Part shown: positions 28,512-37,258 of the stretch, in pieces
How the letters are laid out: every line of letters begins with the position of its first letter
Position numbering within the stretch: position 1 is the stretch's first letter
DNA from: Streptococcus oralis subsp. tigurinus
GTDB taxonomy: Bacteria; Bacillota; Bacilli; Lactobacillales; Streptococcaceae
Length of the DNA stretch: 64,000 nucleotides
Assembly: GCF_002356415.1 (NCBI RefSeq)
Contig: NZ_AP018338.1
Location: 620,001-684,000 of the forward strand
Direction of reading: 5' to 3'
Made by a program: the position numbers and the translations under genes
The notes under the pieces: generated by a model
What the model saw: only the letters and a program-made list of their open reading frames with translations
The model's database searches: none
What the model was told of the DNA's origin: nothing

Positions 28512-29816
28512 ATGCAATTTCCAGAAGGATTTGTTGAAAAATATGAAGCGATACTAGAAGATGAGGCAAGAGATTTTCTTGCCTCTTTTAAACAGGAAGC
28601 AGTATCGGCTTTTCGGGTTAATCCCTTAAAAGAAAGTCAGCTATCATTTGCAGATGCCATTCCCCATACACCTTGGGGGTATTATGGTAAGGTCTCTGGA
28701 AAGTCTCCAGAGCACGTGACCGGTTTCGTTTATTCGCAAGAACCTGCAGCCCAAATGGTGGCCCAGGTAGCTCAACCAAGTCCTGGCATGAAGGTCTTGG
28801 ACTTGGCGGCAGCGCCAGGTGGGAAATCTACTCAATTGGCAGCTTATCTGGCTAATCAGGGTGTCCTTGTTTCCAATGAAATTTCAAGCAAGCGGGCTAA
28901 GATTTTAGTGGAAAATATGGAGCGATTTGGAGCTACAAATGTAGTCGTGACCAATGAGTCTGCGGACCGCCTAGCCAAGGTCTTTAAAGGCTACTTTGAT
29001 GTGATTGTCCTTGATGCCCCTTGCTCGGGTGAAGGGATGTTCCGTAAACAACCAGATGCCATGGACTATTGGAACCTCGATTATCCTAGCCAATGTGCCA
29101 ATCTCCAAAGAGAGATTTTAGAAGATGCAGTCACCATGCTTGCAGAAGGTGGCCGTCTGGTTTATTCAACCTGTACCTGGGCGCCAGAGGAAAACGAAGA
29201 GATCGTTCGCTGGTTATTAGATGCTTATGATTTTGAATTACTTCCTGTTGAGCATGTGAATGGTATGGTAGCAGGAATTGATCTTCCTGAAACTGCGCGG
29301 ATGTATCCTCACCATTTTAAGGGAGAAGGTCAGTTTGTTGCCCATTTGCAGTTCAAGGGAGAAAATCCAGCAGCCAAATTCAAAGCCAGCAAGACCAATC
29401 TTAGTTGTGAACAGCTGGCCTTGTGGCGAGAATTTGCCCAAAAACACTTACAGGTCAATCTAACTGGTATCTTACAAACTTTTGGAGACCAACTTTATCT
29501 CTTGCCAGAGATGCTACCTGATCTAGGGAAACTTAAAATTGCCCGTAATGGACTTCATCTGGGTACGTTTAAGAAGAAACGCTTTGAACCAAGTTTTACT
29601 CTGGGATTAGCCTTGAAACCAAGTCAAGTGAAACAAAGGGTTGAAATCAAGGATGAGGACTTTGTAAAATATGTGGCTGGGGAAACAGTTCAACTAGCTG
29701 AAAGTCTACCAAATGGCTGGTATCAAGTTTTGGTTCAAGGCAATGGTTTGGGCTTTGCAAAGGTGACTGGAAATATTTTAAAAAATTATTTTCCTAAAGG
29801 ATTGAGATTTAGATAG
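28512..29816 (+). CDS. rsmF: RsmF/RsmB-like 16S rRNA (cytosine-5) methyltransferase
   Basis: This 434-aa NOL1/NOP2/Sun family methyltransferase has SAM motif I LDLAAAPGGKSTQL (about residue 96-109), catalytic motif IV DAPCSGEGMFRK (about 168) and motif VI STCTWAPEENEE (about 219), with both cysteines of the m5C mechanism present. The C-terminal region (from about 285) fits the RsmF PUA-like RNA-binding extension. Adjacent to suhB with no spacer, it is the last gene of the spx-UPF0223-suhB-rsmF unit. Confidence 0.93.
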   Translation: MQFPEGFVEKYEAILEDEARDFLASFKQEAVSAFRVNPLKESQLSFADAIPHTPWGYYGKVSGKSPEHVTGFVYSQEPAAQMVAQVAQPSPGMKVLDLAAAPGGKSTQLAAYLANQGVLVSNEISSKRAKILVENMERFGATNVVVTNESADRLAKVFKGYFDVIVLDAPCSGEGMFRKQPDAMDYWNLDYPSQCANLQREILEDAVTMLAEGGRLVYSTCTWAPEENEEIVRWLLDAYDFELLPVEHVNGMVAGIDLPETARMYPHHFKGEGQFVAHLQFKGENPAAKFKASKTNLSCEQLALWREFAQKHLQVNLTGILQTFGDQLYLLPEMLPDLGKLKIARNGLHLGTFKKKRFEPSFTLGLALKPSQVKQRVEIKDEDFVKYVAGETVQLAESLPNGWYQVLVQGNGLGFAKVTGNILKNYFPKGLRFR

Positions 29817-29842
29817 AAGGGCTAGTCAAAGAAGATTTTCTA

Positions 29843-29851
29843 TGTTATATT
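29843..29851 (+). promoter_or_regulatory. Candidate pstS promoter
   Basis: TGT-TATATT (TATATT 29846-29851) is the best -10 candidate, 80 nt before the GTG of pstS. A TTGACA at 29865-29870 lacks a good -10 at 16-18 nt. A PhoB/PnpR-type binding site was looked for but not clearly seen. Confidence 0.35.
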
Positions 29852-29930
29852 GGAAGTATGGGTTTTGACAATAATCAAAAAATATTTGAAAAATCCAGAG
29901 CATTCATCATTATGTTCAAGGAGAAAAATA

Positions 29931-30809
29931 GTGAAAAAAAGAAAAAAGCTCGTCATGTCTCTTGCAGCTCTTTTGATGGCAGGTTCTCTAGCAGGATGTG
30001 CTAGCTGGATTGATCGTGGAGAATCCATGACAGCCGTTGGTTCAACTGCTCTTCAGCCTCTTGTTGAAGCGGCAGCAGATGAATTTGGTTCTAGAAACAT
30101 CGGAAAAACAGTCAATGTTCAAGGCGGTGGATCGGGTACAGGACTTTCCCAAGTCCAGTCTGGAGCAGTTGACATCGGGAACTCTGACGTCTTTGCAGAG
30201 GAAAAAGAAGGAATCGATTCTTCAGCTCTGGTAGACCACAAGGTTGCAGTGGCTGGCCTTGCAGTGATTGTAAACAAAGAAGTGACTGTTGAAAATCTCA
30301 CAACCGAGCAACTTCGCAAAATCTTTACAGGTGAAGTGACCAACTGGAAAGAAGTTGGGGGCAAAGATCTGGCAATTTCAATCATCAACCGAGCAGCAAG
30401 TTCTGGTTCACGAGCGACGTTTGATACGGTGGTTATGAATGGCCAATCTGCTATGCAGAGTCAAGAGCAGGATTCTAACGGGATGGTCAAGTCCATTGTA
30501 GCCCAAACTCCTGGAGCCATTTCTTATCTAGCTTTTGCCTATGTAGATGACTCCGTGAAGAGCATGAAACTGAATGGGTATGAACCTACGTCTGAAAATG
30601 TAACGACCAACAACTGGCCTTTGTGGTCTTATGAACATATGTACACACTTGGTCAGCCAAATGAGTTAGCTGCTGAATTCCTGAATTTCGTCCTCTCAGA
30701 TGAAGCCCAAAATGGGATTGTTAAGGGAATGGGCTATATCTCTATCAATGAAATGAAAGTCCAAAAGGATGCTTCAGGTACCGTTACAGCAGTAGAAGGA
30801 GGTCAATAA
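29931..30809 (+). CDS. pstS: Phosphate ABC transporter substrate-binding lipoprotein
   Basis: This 292-aa phosphate-binding lipoprotein of the Pst high-affinity uptake system sits on the outer face of the membrane. The signal peptide [18 protein letters not shown] ends in the lipobox SLAGC (Cys23, site for Lgt). The phosphate-binding fold shows [34 protein letters not shown] and [12 protein letters not shown]. The start is a GTG at 29931, with AAGGAG 7 nt upstream (29918-29923). Earlier ATGs at 29850 or 29914 would place residues before the basic N-region. The stop overlaps the pstC start by one base. Confidence 0.96.
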   Translation: MKKRKKLVMSLAALLMAGSLAGCASWIDRGESMTAVGSTALQPLVEAAADEFGSRNIGKTVNVQGGGSGTGLSQVQSGAVDIGNSDVFAEEKEGIDSSALVDHKVAVAGLAVIVNKEVTVENLTTEQLRKIFTGEVTNWKEVGGKDLAISIINRAASSGSRATFDTVVMNGQSAMQSQEQDSNGMVKSIVAQTPGAISYLAFAYVDDSVKSMKLNGYEPTSENVTTNNWPLWSYEHMYTLGQPNELAAEFLNFVLSDEAQNGIVKGMGYISINEMKVQKDASGTVTAVEGGQ

Positions 30810-31726
30810 TGAATCAAGAAGAATTATCTAAAAAATTACTCTCTCCTTCAAAGAACTCTCGCCTTGAGAAGTTTGGTAAAGGTTTGACCTTCACTTGCCT
30901 TTCTTTGATTGTCATCATTGTGGCGATGATTTTGATTTTTGTAGCCCAAAAAGGCTTATCGACCTTCTTTGTCAATGGGGTAAACATCTTTGATTTCCTC
31001 TTTGGACAGACTTGGAATCCTTCAGGGAAACAATTTGGTGCCCTGCCAATGATTTTGGGTTCCTTTATTGTCACAATCCTGTCTGCCCTCATCGCGACTC
31101 CCTTTGCTATTGGAGCAGCAGTTTTTATGACAGAAGTATCACCAAAGGGTGCAAAAATCTTGCAACCTGCCATTGAACTCCTTGTCGGGATTCCTTCAGT
31201 TGTTTATGGATTTATCGGTTTGCAGGTTGTGGTTCCATTTGTTCGTAGTGTCTTTGGTGGAACTGGTTTTGGCATCTTGTCAGGGATTTTCGTTCTCTTT
31301 GTCATGATTCTACCAACTGTAACCTTTATGACAACAGACAGTTTGCGTGCTGTGCCCCGTCACTACCGTGAAGCTAGTTTGGCTATGGGAGCGACTCGCT
31401 GGCAAACCATCTGGCGTGTGAACTTAAAAGCAGCTCGTTCAGGTATTTTTACAGCAGTGGTCTTTGGGATGGCACGTGCCTTTGGTGAAGCCCTTGCTAT
31501 TCAGATGGTTGTCGGAAACTCAGCAGTTATCCCAACCTCGCTAACAACGCCAGCTGCGACTTTGACTTCTGTTTTGACTATGGGTATCGGAAATACTGTC
31601 ATGGGTACAGTTGATAATAACGTACTCTGGTCACTGGCCTTGGTATTGCTCTTGATGAGTTTGGCCTTTAACAGTGTGATTAAATTGATTACGAAAGAAA
31701 GAGGAAAGAAAAACTATGCACGCTAA
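30809..31726 (+). CDS. pstC: Phosphate ABC transporter permease PstC
   Basis: This 305-aa permease has six transmembrane helices (first at about 30-52) of the BPD-transporter type, with the EAA loop REASLAMGATRWQTIWRVNL around 190-210 that contacts PstB. It starts on the last base of pstS (TAATG overlap) and overlaps pstA by 11 nt, so translation of the operon is tightly coupled. Together with PstA it forms the phosphate channel. Confidence 0.95.
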   Translation: MNQEELSKKLLSPSKNSRLEKFGKGLTFTCLSLIVIIVAMILIFVAQKGLSTFFVNGVNIFDFLFGQTWNPSGKQFGALPMILGSFIVTILSALIATPFAIGAAVFMTEVSPKGAKILQPAIELLVGIPSVVYGFIGLQVVVPFVRSVFGGTGFGILSGIFVLFVMILPTVTFMTTDSLRAVPRHYREASLAMGATRWQTIWRVNLKAARSGIFTAVVFGMARAFGEALAIQMVVGNSAVIPTSLTTPAATLTSVLTMGIGNTVMGTVDNNVLWSLALVLLLMSLAFNSVIKLITKERGKKNYAR

Positions 31727-32600
31727 GAAATTAGATAAAATTGCAACAGCTGTCCTCTATACGATCGCGGGTATCATCGTGACCATCTTGGCATCCTTGA
31801 TTCTCTATATCTTGGTGAGAGGATTACCTCACATCTCTTGGTCCTTCTTGACTGGGAAATCTTCCTCTTATCAAGCAGGTGGGGGTATCGGGATTCAGCT
31901 CTACAATTCCTTCTTCCTTTTAGTCATTACTTTGATTATCTCTGTGCCTTTGTCTATGGGGGCTGGGATTTACCTAGCTGAATATGCAAAAAAGGGTCCT
32001 GTGACAAATTTTGTCAGAACCTGTATTGAAATCTTGTCTTCTCTACCATCAGTCGTTGTGGGTCTCTTTGGTTACTTGATTTTTGTAGTCCAGTTTGAGT
32101 ATGGATTTTCAATCATTTCAGGTGCCTTGGCCTTGACGGTGTTTAATCTGCCACAGATGACTCGAAATGTTGAGGATAGTTTAAAACACGTTCACCATAC
32201 GCAACGAGAGGCTGGACTTGCCCTTGGAATTTCTCGTTGGGAGACTGTGGTCCATGTTGTCATTCCAGAAGCTCTTCCAGGCATCGTTACGGGTGTTGTC
32301 TTGGCGTCTGGCCGTATCTTTGGTGAGGCTGCCGCTCTGATCTATACGGCAGGACAATCCGCCCCAGCCCTTGATTGGTCTAACTGGAATATCCTCAGTG
32401 TTACCAGTCCCATCTCCATCTTCCGTCAAGCAGAAACATTGGCTGTCCACATCTGGAAAGTCAATAGCGAGGGAACCATCCCAGATGGTACTATCGTATC
32501 AGCAGGTTCTGCAGCCGTGCTCCTCATCTTTATCTTAATCTTTAACTTCGGAGCCCGCAAACTTGGAAGTTACCTACATAAGAAACTAACCGCTGCCTAA
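31716..32600 (+). CDS. pstA: Phosphate ABC transporter permease PstA
   Basis: This 294-aa second permease of the Pst channel has six transmembrane helices and the EAA loop REAGLALGISRWETVVHVVI. The segment SLPSVVVGLFGYLIFV carries the PstA/PstC pore helix pattern. It overlaps pstC by 11 nt and is followed 10 nt later by pstB1, with AAAGGAGAAGCC before that ATG. Confidence 0.95.
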   Translation: MHAKKLDKIATAVLYTIAGIIVTILASLILYILVRGLPHISWSFLTGKSSSYQAGGGIGIQLYNSFFLLVITLIISVPLSMGAGIYLAEYAKKGPVTNFVRTCIEILSSLPSVVVGLFGYLIFVVQFEYGFSIISGALALTVFNLPQMTRNVEDSLKHVHHTQREAGLALGISRWETVVHVVIPEALPGIVTGVVLASGRIFGEAAALIYTAGQSAPALDWSNWNILSVTSPISIFRQAETLAVHIWKVNSEGTIPDGTIVSAGSAAVLLIFILIFNFGARKLGSYLHKKLTAA

Positions 32601-32610
32601 AGGAGAAGCC

Positions 32611-33414
32611 ATGTCAAAATATAACTGGGATGAAAAGCATATCATCACCTTCCCTGAAGAAAAAGTGGCCCTCTCTACCAAGGATTTACATGTTTACTAC
32701 GGTAAAAATGAATCCATTAAGGGCATCGATATGCAATTTGAAAAAAATAAAATTACGGCCTTGATTGGTCCTTCTGGATCTGGGAAATCTACTTATCTTC
32801 GCAGTCTCAATCGGATGAATGATACCATTGATATTGCCAAGGTCACAGGTCAAATACTCTACCGAGGGATTGACGTCAACCGTCCAGAAATCAATGTCTA
32901 TGAGATGCGCAAGCATATTGGAATGGTCTTCCAACGGCCAAACCCATTTGCTAAGTCTATCTACCGCAACATTACTTTTGCTCATGAACGTGCAGGAGTC
33001 AAGGACAAGAAGGTCTTGGATGAAATTGTGGAAACTTCGCTCCGTCAGGCTGCCCTTTGGGACCAGGTCAAAGATGACCTTCACAAATCAGCCTTGATGC
33101 TTTCTGGTGGTCAGCAACAACGTCTCTGCATCGCGCGAGCCATCTCTGTCAAGCCAGACATCCTCTTGATGGATGAGCCAGCGTCAGCCTTGGATCCGAT
33201 TGCGACAGCCCAGCTGGAAGAAACCATGTTGGAATTGAAGAAGGACTTTACCATCATCATCGTTACCCACAGTATGCAACAGGCTGCGCGTGCAAGTGAC
33301 TACACAGGATTTTTCTACTTGGGTGATTTGATTGAGTATGATAAGACATCCAATATTTTCCAAAATGCCAAGCTACAGTCAACCAATGACTATGTAACGG
33401 GACACTTTGGTTAG
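32611..33414 (+). CDS. pstB: Phosphate ABC transporter ATP-binding protein PstB1
   Basis: This 267-aa ABC ATPase has Walker A GPSGSGKS (about residues 53-60), Q-loop FQRPNPFAKS, signature [14 protein letters not shown], Walker B LLMDEPASALDP and H-loop VTHSMQQA with His220, so the ATPase site is complete. It carries an extra 15-20 N-terminal residues (MSKYNWDEKHIITFPEEK) before the ABC fold relative to PstB2. It is one of two PstB genes in tandem, the usual streptococcal arrangement. Confidence 0.94.
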   Translation: MSKYNWDEKHIITFPEEKVALSTKDLHVYYGKNESIKGIDMQFEKNKITALIGPSGSGKSTYLRSLNRMNDTIDIAKVTGQILYRGIDVNRPEINVYEMRKHIGMVFQRPNPFAKSIYRNITFAHERAGVKDKKVLDEIVETSLRQAALWDQVKDDLHKSALMLSGGQQQRLCIARAISVKPDILLMDEPASALDPIATAQLEETMLELKKDFTIIIVTHSMQQAARASDYTGFFYLGDLIEYDKTSNIFQNAKLQSTNDYVTGHFG

Positions 33415-33426
33415 AAAGGAAGCAGT

Positions 33427-34185
33427 ATGACAGAACCGATTTTGCAGGTTAAAGACCTGTCCGTTTATTACAATAAAAAGAAGGCTTTGAATAGTGTTTC
33501 CCTTTCTTTCCAACCTAAGGAAATAACAGCCTTGATTGGTCCTTCTGGATCAGGAAAGTCCACCCTGCTCAAAGCCATCAACCGCATGGGCGATCTAAAT
33601 CCTGAGGTGACAACAACTGGAACAGTGATTTATAATGGCCACAATATCTACAGTCCACGTACCGATACGGTTGAATTGCGTAAGGAAATCGGTATGGTCT
33701 TTCAACAGCCCAATCCTTTCCCTATGTCTATCTATGAAAATGTTGTCTACGGCTTACGTATCAATGGAGTCAAGGATAAACATGTTTTGGATGAAGCAGT
33801 AGAAAAATCTTTGCAACGTGCTTCTATCTGGGATGAGGTCAAGGATCGCTTGCATGATTCAGCCATTGGTCTCTCAGGTGGCCAACAGCAACGTGTTTGT
33901 GTTGCCCGTGTCTTAGCAACCAGTCCCAAGATTATTCTCTTGGATGAACCGACTTCAGCTTTGGATCCTATCTCGGCTGGTAAGATTGAGGAAACCTTGT
34001 ATGGTCTGAAAGATAAATACACCATGCTCTTGGTAACACGTTCGATGCAACAGGCCTCTCGTATCTCTGATAAAACAGGCTTTTTCCTAGATGGGGATTT
34101 GATTGAGTTTAACGATACGAAGAAAATGTTCCTAGACCCACAAAACAAGGAAACAGAAGATTATATTACAGGAAAATTTGGATAA
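33427..34185 (+). CDS. pstB: Phosphate ABC transporter ATP-binding protein PstB2, H-loop substituted
   Basis: This 252-aa PstB paralogue has Walker A GPSGSGKS (about 38-45), Q-loop [24 protein letters not shown] and [11 protein letters not shown]. The H-loop, however, reads VTRSMQQA with Arg205 (codon CGT at 34039-34041) where PstB1 has His220. In ABC ATPases that His senses the gamma-phosphate. If PstB1 and PstB2 pair, one of the two ATP sites would be degenerate. It lies 12 nt after pstB1 with GAAAGGAAG upstream. Confidence 0.93.
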   Translation: MTEPILQVKDLSVYYNKKKALNSVSLSFQPKEITALIGPSGSGKSTLLKAINRMGDLNPEVTTTGTVIYNGHNIYSPRTDTVELRKEIGMVFQQPNPFPMSIYENVVYGLRINGVKDKHVLDEAVEKSLQRASIWDEVKDRLHDSAIGLSGGQQQRVCVARVLATSPKIILLDEPTSALDPISAGKIEETLYGLKDKYTMLLVTRSMQQASRISDKTGFFLDGDLIEFNDTKKMFLDPQNKETEDYITGKFG

Positions 34186-34196
34186 GGAGTTGAATG

Positions 34197-34850
34197 ATGT
34201 TACGATCTCAATTTGAAGAAGATTTGGAGAAATTGCACAACCAGTTCTATGCCATGGGACAAGAAGTGCTCTCACAAATCAATCGTACAGTGCGTGCCTT
34301 TGTCACACATGACCGTGATTTGGCAAAAGAAGTTATTGAGGAAGATGCAGAAGTAAATGGATATGAAGTGAAACTCGAAAAGAAATCATTTGAAATGATC
34401 GCGCTTCAACAACCTGTTTCTCAAGACCTCCGTACGGTATTGACAGTTCTTAAGGCAGTATCAGACCTGGAACGCATGGGAGACCATGCAGTGTCAATCG
34501 CAAAAGCAACTATTCGTATGAAGGGGGAACAACGCATTCCTGCAGTTGAAGAAGAGATCAAAAAGATGGGACGCGATGTGAAAAACTTCGTCGAAGCGGC
34601 TCTAGATCTCTATCTGAATGGTTCGGTGGATCAAGCCTACGAAGTAGCAGCGATGGACGAAAAAATCAACCATTACTTTGATAGCATTCGTGATTTGGCT
34701 ACAGAAGAAATTAAGAAACATCCTGAAGCCATCGTTACAGGTCGTGATTACTTCCAGGTCATTTCCTTCTTGGAACGTATCGGAGACTACGCTAAAAATA
34801 TCTGTGAATGGGTTGTTTACTTTGAAACAGGGAAAATCGTTGAACTATAA
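34197..34850 (+). CDS. phoU: Phosphate signalling protein PhoU
   Basis: This 217-aa protein has two repeats of a three-helix bundle, each with the PhoU metal-cluster motif: LERMGDHAVSIA in the first half and LERIGDYAKNICE in the second. It links Pst transport to the phosphate two-component system and inhibits uptake. Two tandem ATGs exist (34194, 34197). I chose 34197, because the AAGGAG (34184-34189) then has normal spacing. It ends the pstSCAB1B2-phoU operon, with a terminator at 34877-34907. Confidence 0.95.
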   Translation: MLRSQFEEDLEKLHNQFYAMGQEVLSQINRTVRAFVTHDRDLAKEVIEEDAEVNGYEVKLEKKSFEMIALQQPVSQDLRTVLTVLKAVSDLERMGDHAVSIAKATIRMKGEQRIPAVEEEIKKMGRDVKNFVEAALDLYLNGSVDQAYEVAAMDEKINHYFDSIRDLATEEIKKHPEAIVTGRDYFQVISFLERIGDYAKNICEWVVYFETGKIVEL

Positions 34851-34876
34851 GAAACGGTTTAAATATACAGAATAAA

Positions 34877-34907
34877 AGGCTGATTGTGATAAATCAGTCT
34901 TCTTTTT
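34877..34907 (+). terminator. Terminator of the pst operon
   Basis: A 9-bp stem AGGCTGATT (34877-34885) / AATCAGTCT (34892-34900) with one G-U pair is followed by a T-rich tract. Confidence 0.75.
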
Positions 34908-34946
34908 ATGAAAAGAATTATTTTACATTCAAAATCTTTAAAAGGG

Positions 34947-34975
34947 TTGACAACTATTTTTAAAAGGATTATAAT
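34947..34975 (+). promoter_or_regulatory. Promoter of the amino-acid binding protein gene
   Basis: Perfect -35 TTGACA (34947-34952), a 17-nt spacer and perfect -10 TATAAT (34970-34975). The ATG is 31 nt downstream with AGAAAGG in the leader. Confidence 0.88.
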
Positions 34976-35006
34976 TATTCAGAAATAACAGAAAGGTCGT
35001 TTATTT

Positions 35007-35819
35007 ATGAAATTAAAAAAATGGATGTTAGTTGTATGTAGCATGCTTGCCAGCATGGTTTTGGTAGCTTGCCAGTCAGGAACGGATAGCTCCCAGTCTG
35101 CTGTGGACGCTATCAAACAAAAAGGAAAGCTAGTCGTTGCGACCAGTCCAGACTATGCACCATTTGAATTCCAATCCTTGGTAGATGGTAAAAACCAAGT
35201 GGTTGGGGCAGATATTGATATGGCTCAAGCGATTGCGGATGAGCTTGGGGTTAAACTTGAAATCTCTAGCATGAGTTTTGACAATGTTTTGACCAGCCTT
35301 CAAACTGGAAAGGCTGACTTAGCCATTGCAGGAATTAGTGCTACAGATGAGAGAAAGGAAGTCTTTGACTTTTCAATCCCTTACTATGAAAACAAAATGA
35401 GCTTCTTGGTTAGAAAAGCCGATTTAGACAAATACAAGGATCTTTCAAGCCTTGCAAGTGCGAATATCGCAGCTCAAAAGGGAACTGTGCCAGAAACCAT
35501 GGTCAAGGAACAATTGCCAAATGCCCAGTTGACATCCTTGACCAATATGGGAGAGGCAATCAATGAATTGCAGGCTGGAAAAGTGGATGCTGTTCATATG
35601 GATGAACCAGTGGCTCTTAGTTACGCAGGCAAAAACTCAGACCTTGTTGTTGCATCTGTTAACTTGACGATGAAAGATGGCGAAGCCAATGCCGTTGCTA
35701 TCAAGAAGGATCAATCAGACTTGAAAGCAGTAGTAGATAAGGTTATCCAAAAACTAAAAGATGACGGAACCTATCAAAACTATCTTGAAAAAGCAGCGAA
35801 ACTAACAGAAGTTGAATAA
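35007..35819 (+). CDS. Amino-acid ABC transporter substrate-binding lipoprotein
   Basis: This 270-aa family 3 (SBP_bac_3) binding lipoprotein has a signal peptide (MKLKKWMLVVCSMLASM) and lipobox LVAC with Cys22. The ligand-binding motifs are TSPDYAPFEFQ, GADIDMAQAIADELGV and FDFSIPYYENKM. It has a strong consensus promoter and its own terminator but no adjacent permease or ATPase, so it must use a transporter encoded elsewhere. The polar amino acid bound cannot be named from sequence alone. Confidence 0.92.
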   Translation: MKLKKWMLVVCSMLASMVLVACQSGTDSSQSAVDAIKQKGKLVVATSPDYAPFEFQSLVDGKNQVVGADIDMAQAIADELGVKLEISSMSFDNVLTSLQTGKADLAIAGISATDERKEVFDFSIPYYENKMSFLVRKADLDKYKDLSSLASANIAAQKGTVPETMVKEQLPNAQLTSLTNMGEAINELQAGKVDAVHMDEPVALSYAGKNSDLVVASVNLTMKDGEANAVAIKKDQSDLKAVVDKVIQKLKDDGTYQNYLEKAAKLTEVE

Positions 35820-35829
35820 TAAGAAAAAA

Positions 35830-35860
35830 CAGAGTTGGACTTTAATCTAACTCTGCTTTT
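35830..35860. terminator. Bidirectional terminator between the binding-protein gene and the MocR gene
   Basis: Stem CAGAGTTGGA (35830-35839) / TCTAACTCTG (35846-35855), 10 bp with one G-A or G-U position, has A-run on the left and T-run on the right. The MocR stop codon (35842-35844) lies in the loop. Confidence 0.78.
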
Positions 35861-37113
35861 ATGTATTCTAATAGCTCTTCTAGATTTTCAAGAGTGACTT
35901 TGGCGAACTGATAAGGACAGGCGTCCAAATAAGCCTTCTCAAAAAAGTCTAGTTTGAGTGAGCTGTGTTTCAAACTGGCAATCTTAGGATAGTGTCTCAA
36001 ATCAAGCAGAAGGCCATCGTGTAGAGGATAGTGGGGCAAGGGACAGGTATTTTTTTCAAGTACTTCCTTAATCTGAGCTTGATAGTTCTCTTGAAGGGTC
36101 AGTCTGGCCAATCGATTTTTTTCAAATAACTGGCTATCGATGTAAAGAGAAAGAGCCTTTTGCATGATAAGATTGCTGTCATAGTCCAGGATATTTTTGT
36201 AGGAAACAAAGGCCTCTTTTAGAGCATTTGGGAGAATGAGAGCTGTGATACGAAGGGCTGGAAAGAGGCTGGTTGAGAAGGACTTGATATAAATGACGCG
36301 ATCCTCTGTATCCAGATAGTGGAAGGTTTGGCCCTTTCTAGGATCTAGGTCCCCTAGATAGTCATCCTCTACGATGTAAACACCATACTGGTTTGCTAGA
36401 TTCAGAATAACCCTTTTTTCCTGATCAGAGTAGGAATGACCTAGGGGATAGTGGAAGCGAGGAATGGTATAGAAAAACTTGATTTTCCCAGATTTGAACT
36501 GTTTTTCCAGTTCTTCAAGGTCAATACCATCAATACGGCGTTCAATGGTCTGGTAGGTTAATCCCTGAGCGACCAAGAGGCGGTTCATTCGGTGATAGGT
36601 CGGCTGTTCGACCAAAATCTCAGCTCCCTCGCTCGGAAAGTTAATCTGAGAAAGGATAAAGAGAGCTTGCTGGGTACCAGATGTTAGAACCAGTTGGTCG
36701 GGTTTGCAGTAGAGAGACTGGTCAAAGAGGAGTTGATGGACAGATTGTCTGAGTTCCTCAAGTCCTTCTTGGTTATCATAGTAGTTGAAGAGGTAGTTTT
36801 CTCGACCTATCAGGGTTTCATTGACACAGAGTCGGAAGTCGTCATAGGCACTGGCGTGTTCGTCAGTGACTTCGATTTCCAAGTCTTGGTGCTGTCCTTG
36901 TTCCAGAACATAGTAGCCACTTTGGGGTTTGGCATAGAGGTATTGTTCATGGCGTAATTCCAATAGGGCTCGTTGGATAGTATCCTTGCTACAGTGGAAG
37001 TCTTGGCTCAGTTGACGGATAGAGGGAAGTCGGCTACCTGTTGGGAATTTTCCTGATTCGATTCCTTTTTTTAGAAAGGAAACAACTGCTTGGTATTTAC
37101 TTTCTTTCTTCAT
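35842..37113 (-). CDS. MocR/PdxR-type regulator, GntR helix-turn-helix fused to aminotransferase fold, PLP lysine missing
   Basis: This 423-aa fusion has a GntR winged helix (residues 1-75, motif GSRLPSIRQLSQDFHCSKDT) followed by a fold-type I aminotransferase domain. Aminotransferase motifs are LTSGTQQALFIL, VEQPTYHRMNRLL and IVEDDYLGDLD. The PLP-lysine position, normally SFSK-x-L-x-P, reads KSFSTSLFPALRI: Thr281 replaces the lysine (codon at 36271-36273), though Lys277 is four residues earlier. It therefore may not form the internal aldimine and may sense a ligand differently. It is divergent from the acetolactate decarboxylase gene, and its own promoter lies at 37139-37167. Confidence 0.9.
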   Translation of the reverse strand: MKKESKYQAVVSFLKKGIESGKFPTGSRLPSIRQLSQDFHCSKDTIQRALLELRHEQYLYAKPQSGYYVLEQGQHQDLEIEVTDEHASAYDDFRLCVNETLIGRENYLFNYYDNQEGLEELRQSVHQLLFDQSLYCKPDQLVLTSGTQQALFILSQINFPSEGAEILVEQPTYHRMNRLLVAQGLTYQTIERRIDGIDLEELEKQFKSGKIKFFYTIPRFHYPLGHSYSDQEKRVILNLANQYGVYIVEDDYLGDLDPRKGQTFHYLDTEDRVIYIKSFSTSLFPALRITALILPNALKEAFVSYKNILDYDSNLIMQKALSLYIDSQLFEKNRLARLTLQENYQAQIKEVLEKNTCPLPHYPLHDGLLLDLRHYPKIASLKHSSLKLDFFEKAYLDACPYQFAKVTLENLEELLEYIKAELD

Positions 37114-37138
37114 TCCAGACCTCCTTTGATTTTGTTAC

Positions 37139-37167
37139 ATTGTACCTTTTTTTTGCCTCCTTTGCAA
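37139..37167 (-). promoter_or_regulatory. Promoter of the MocR-type gene
   Basis: On the minus strand, TTGCAA (37167-37162), a 17-nt spacer and TACAAT (37144-37139). AAAGGAGG precedes the ATG at 37113. Confidence 0.72.
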
Positions 37168-37205
37168 TGGGAAAAGCATTTCTCCCTTTCACATCTAAGA
37201 GCAAA

Positions 37206-37229
37206 TGTGGTATACTTAGAAAGTATAAT
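37206..37229 (+). promoter_or_regulatory. Candidate promoter of the acetolactate decarboxylase gene
   Basis: Two -10-like boxes are present, TGG-TATACT (37210-37215) and TATAAT (37224-37229), about 30-45 nt before the ATG. Neither has a clear -35 box. The region lies between divergent genes and could be a target of the MocR regulator. Confidence 0.5.
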
Positions 37230-37258
37230 GATTCATTGAAAAGAAGATAAGAAAGAGA

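Noticed and set aside
29865..29870. TTGACA upstream of pstS as -35 box
   Set aside because: No -10-like sequence lies 16-18 nt downstream.
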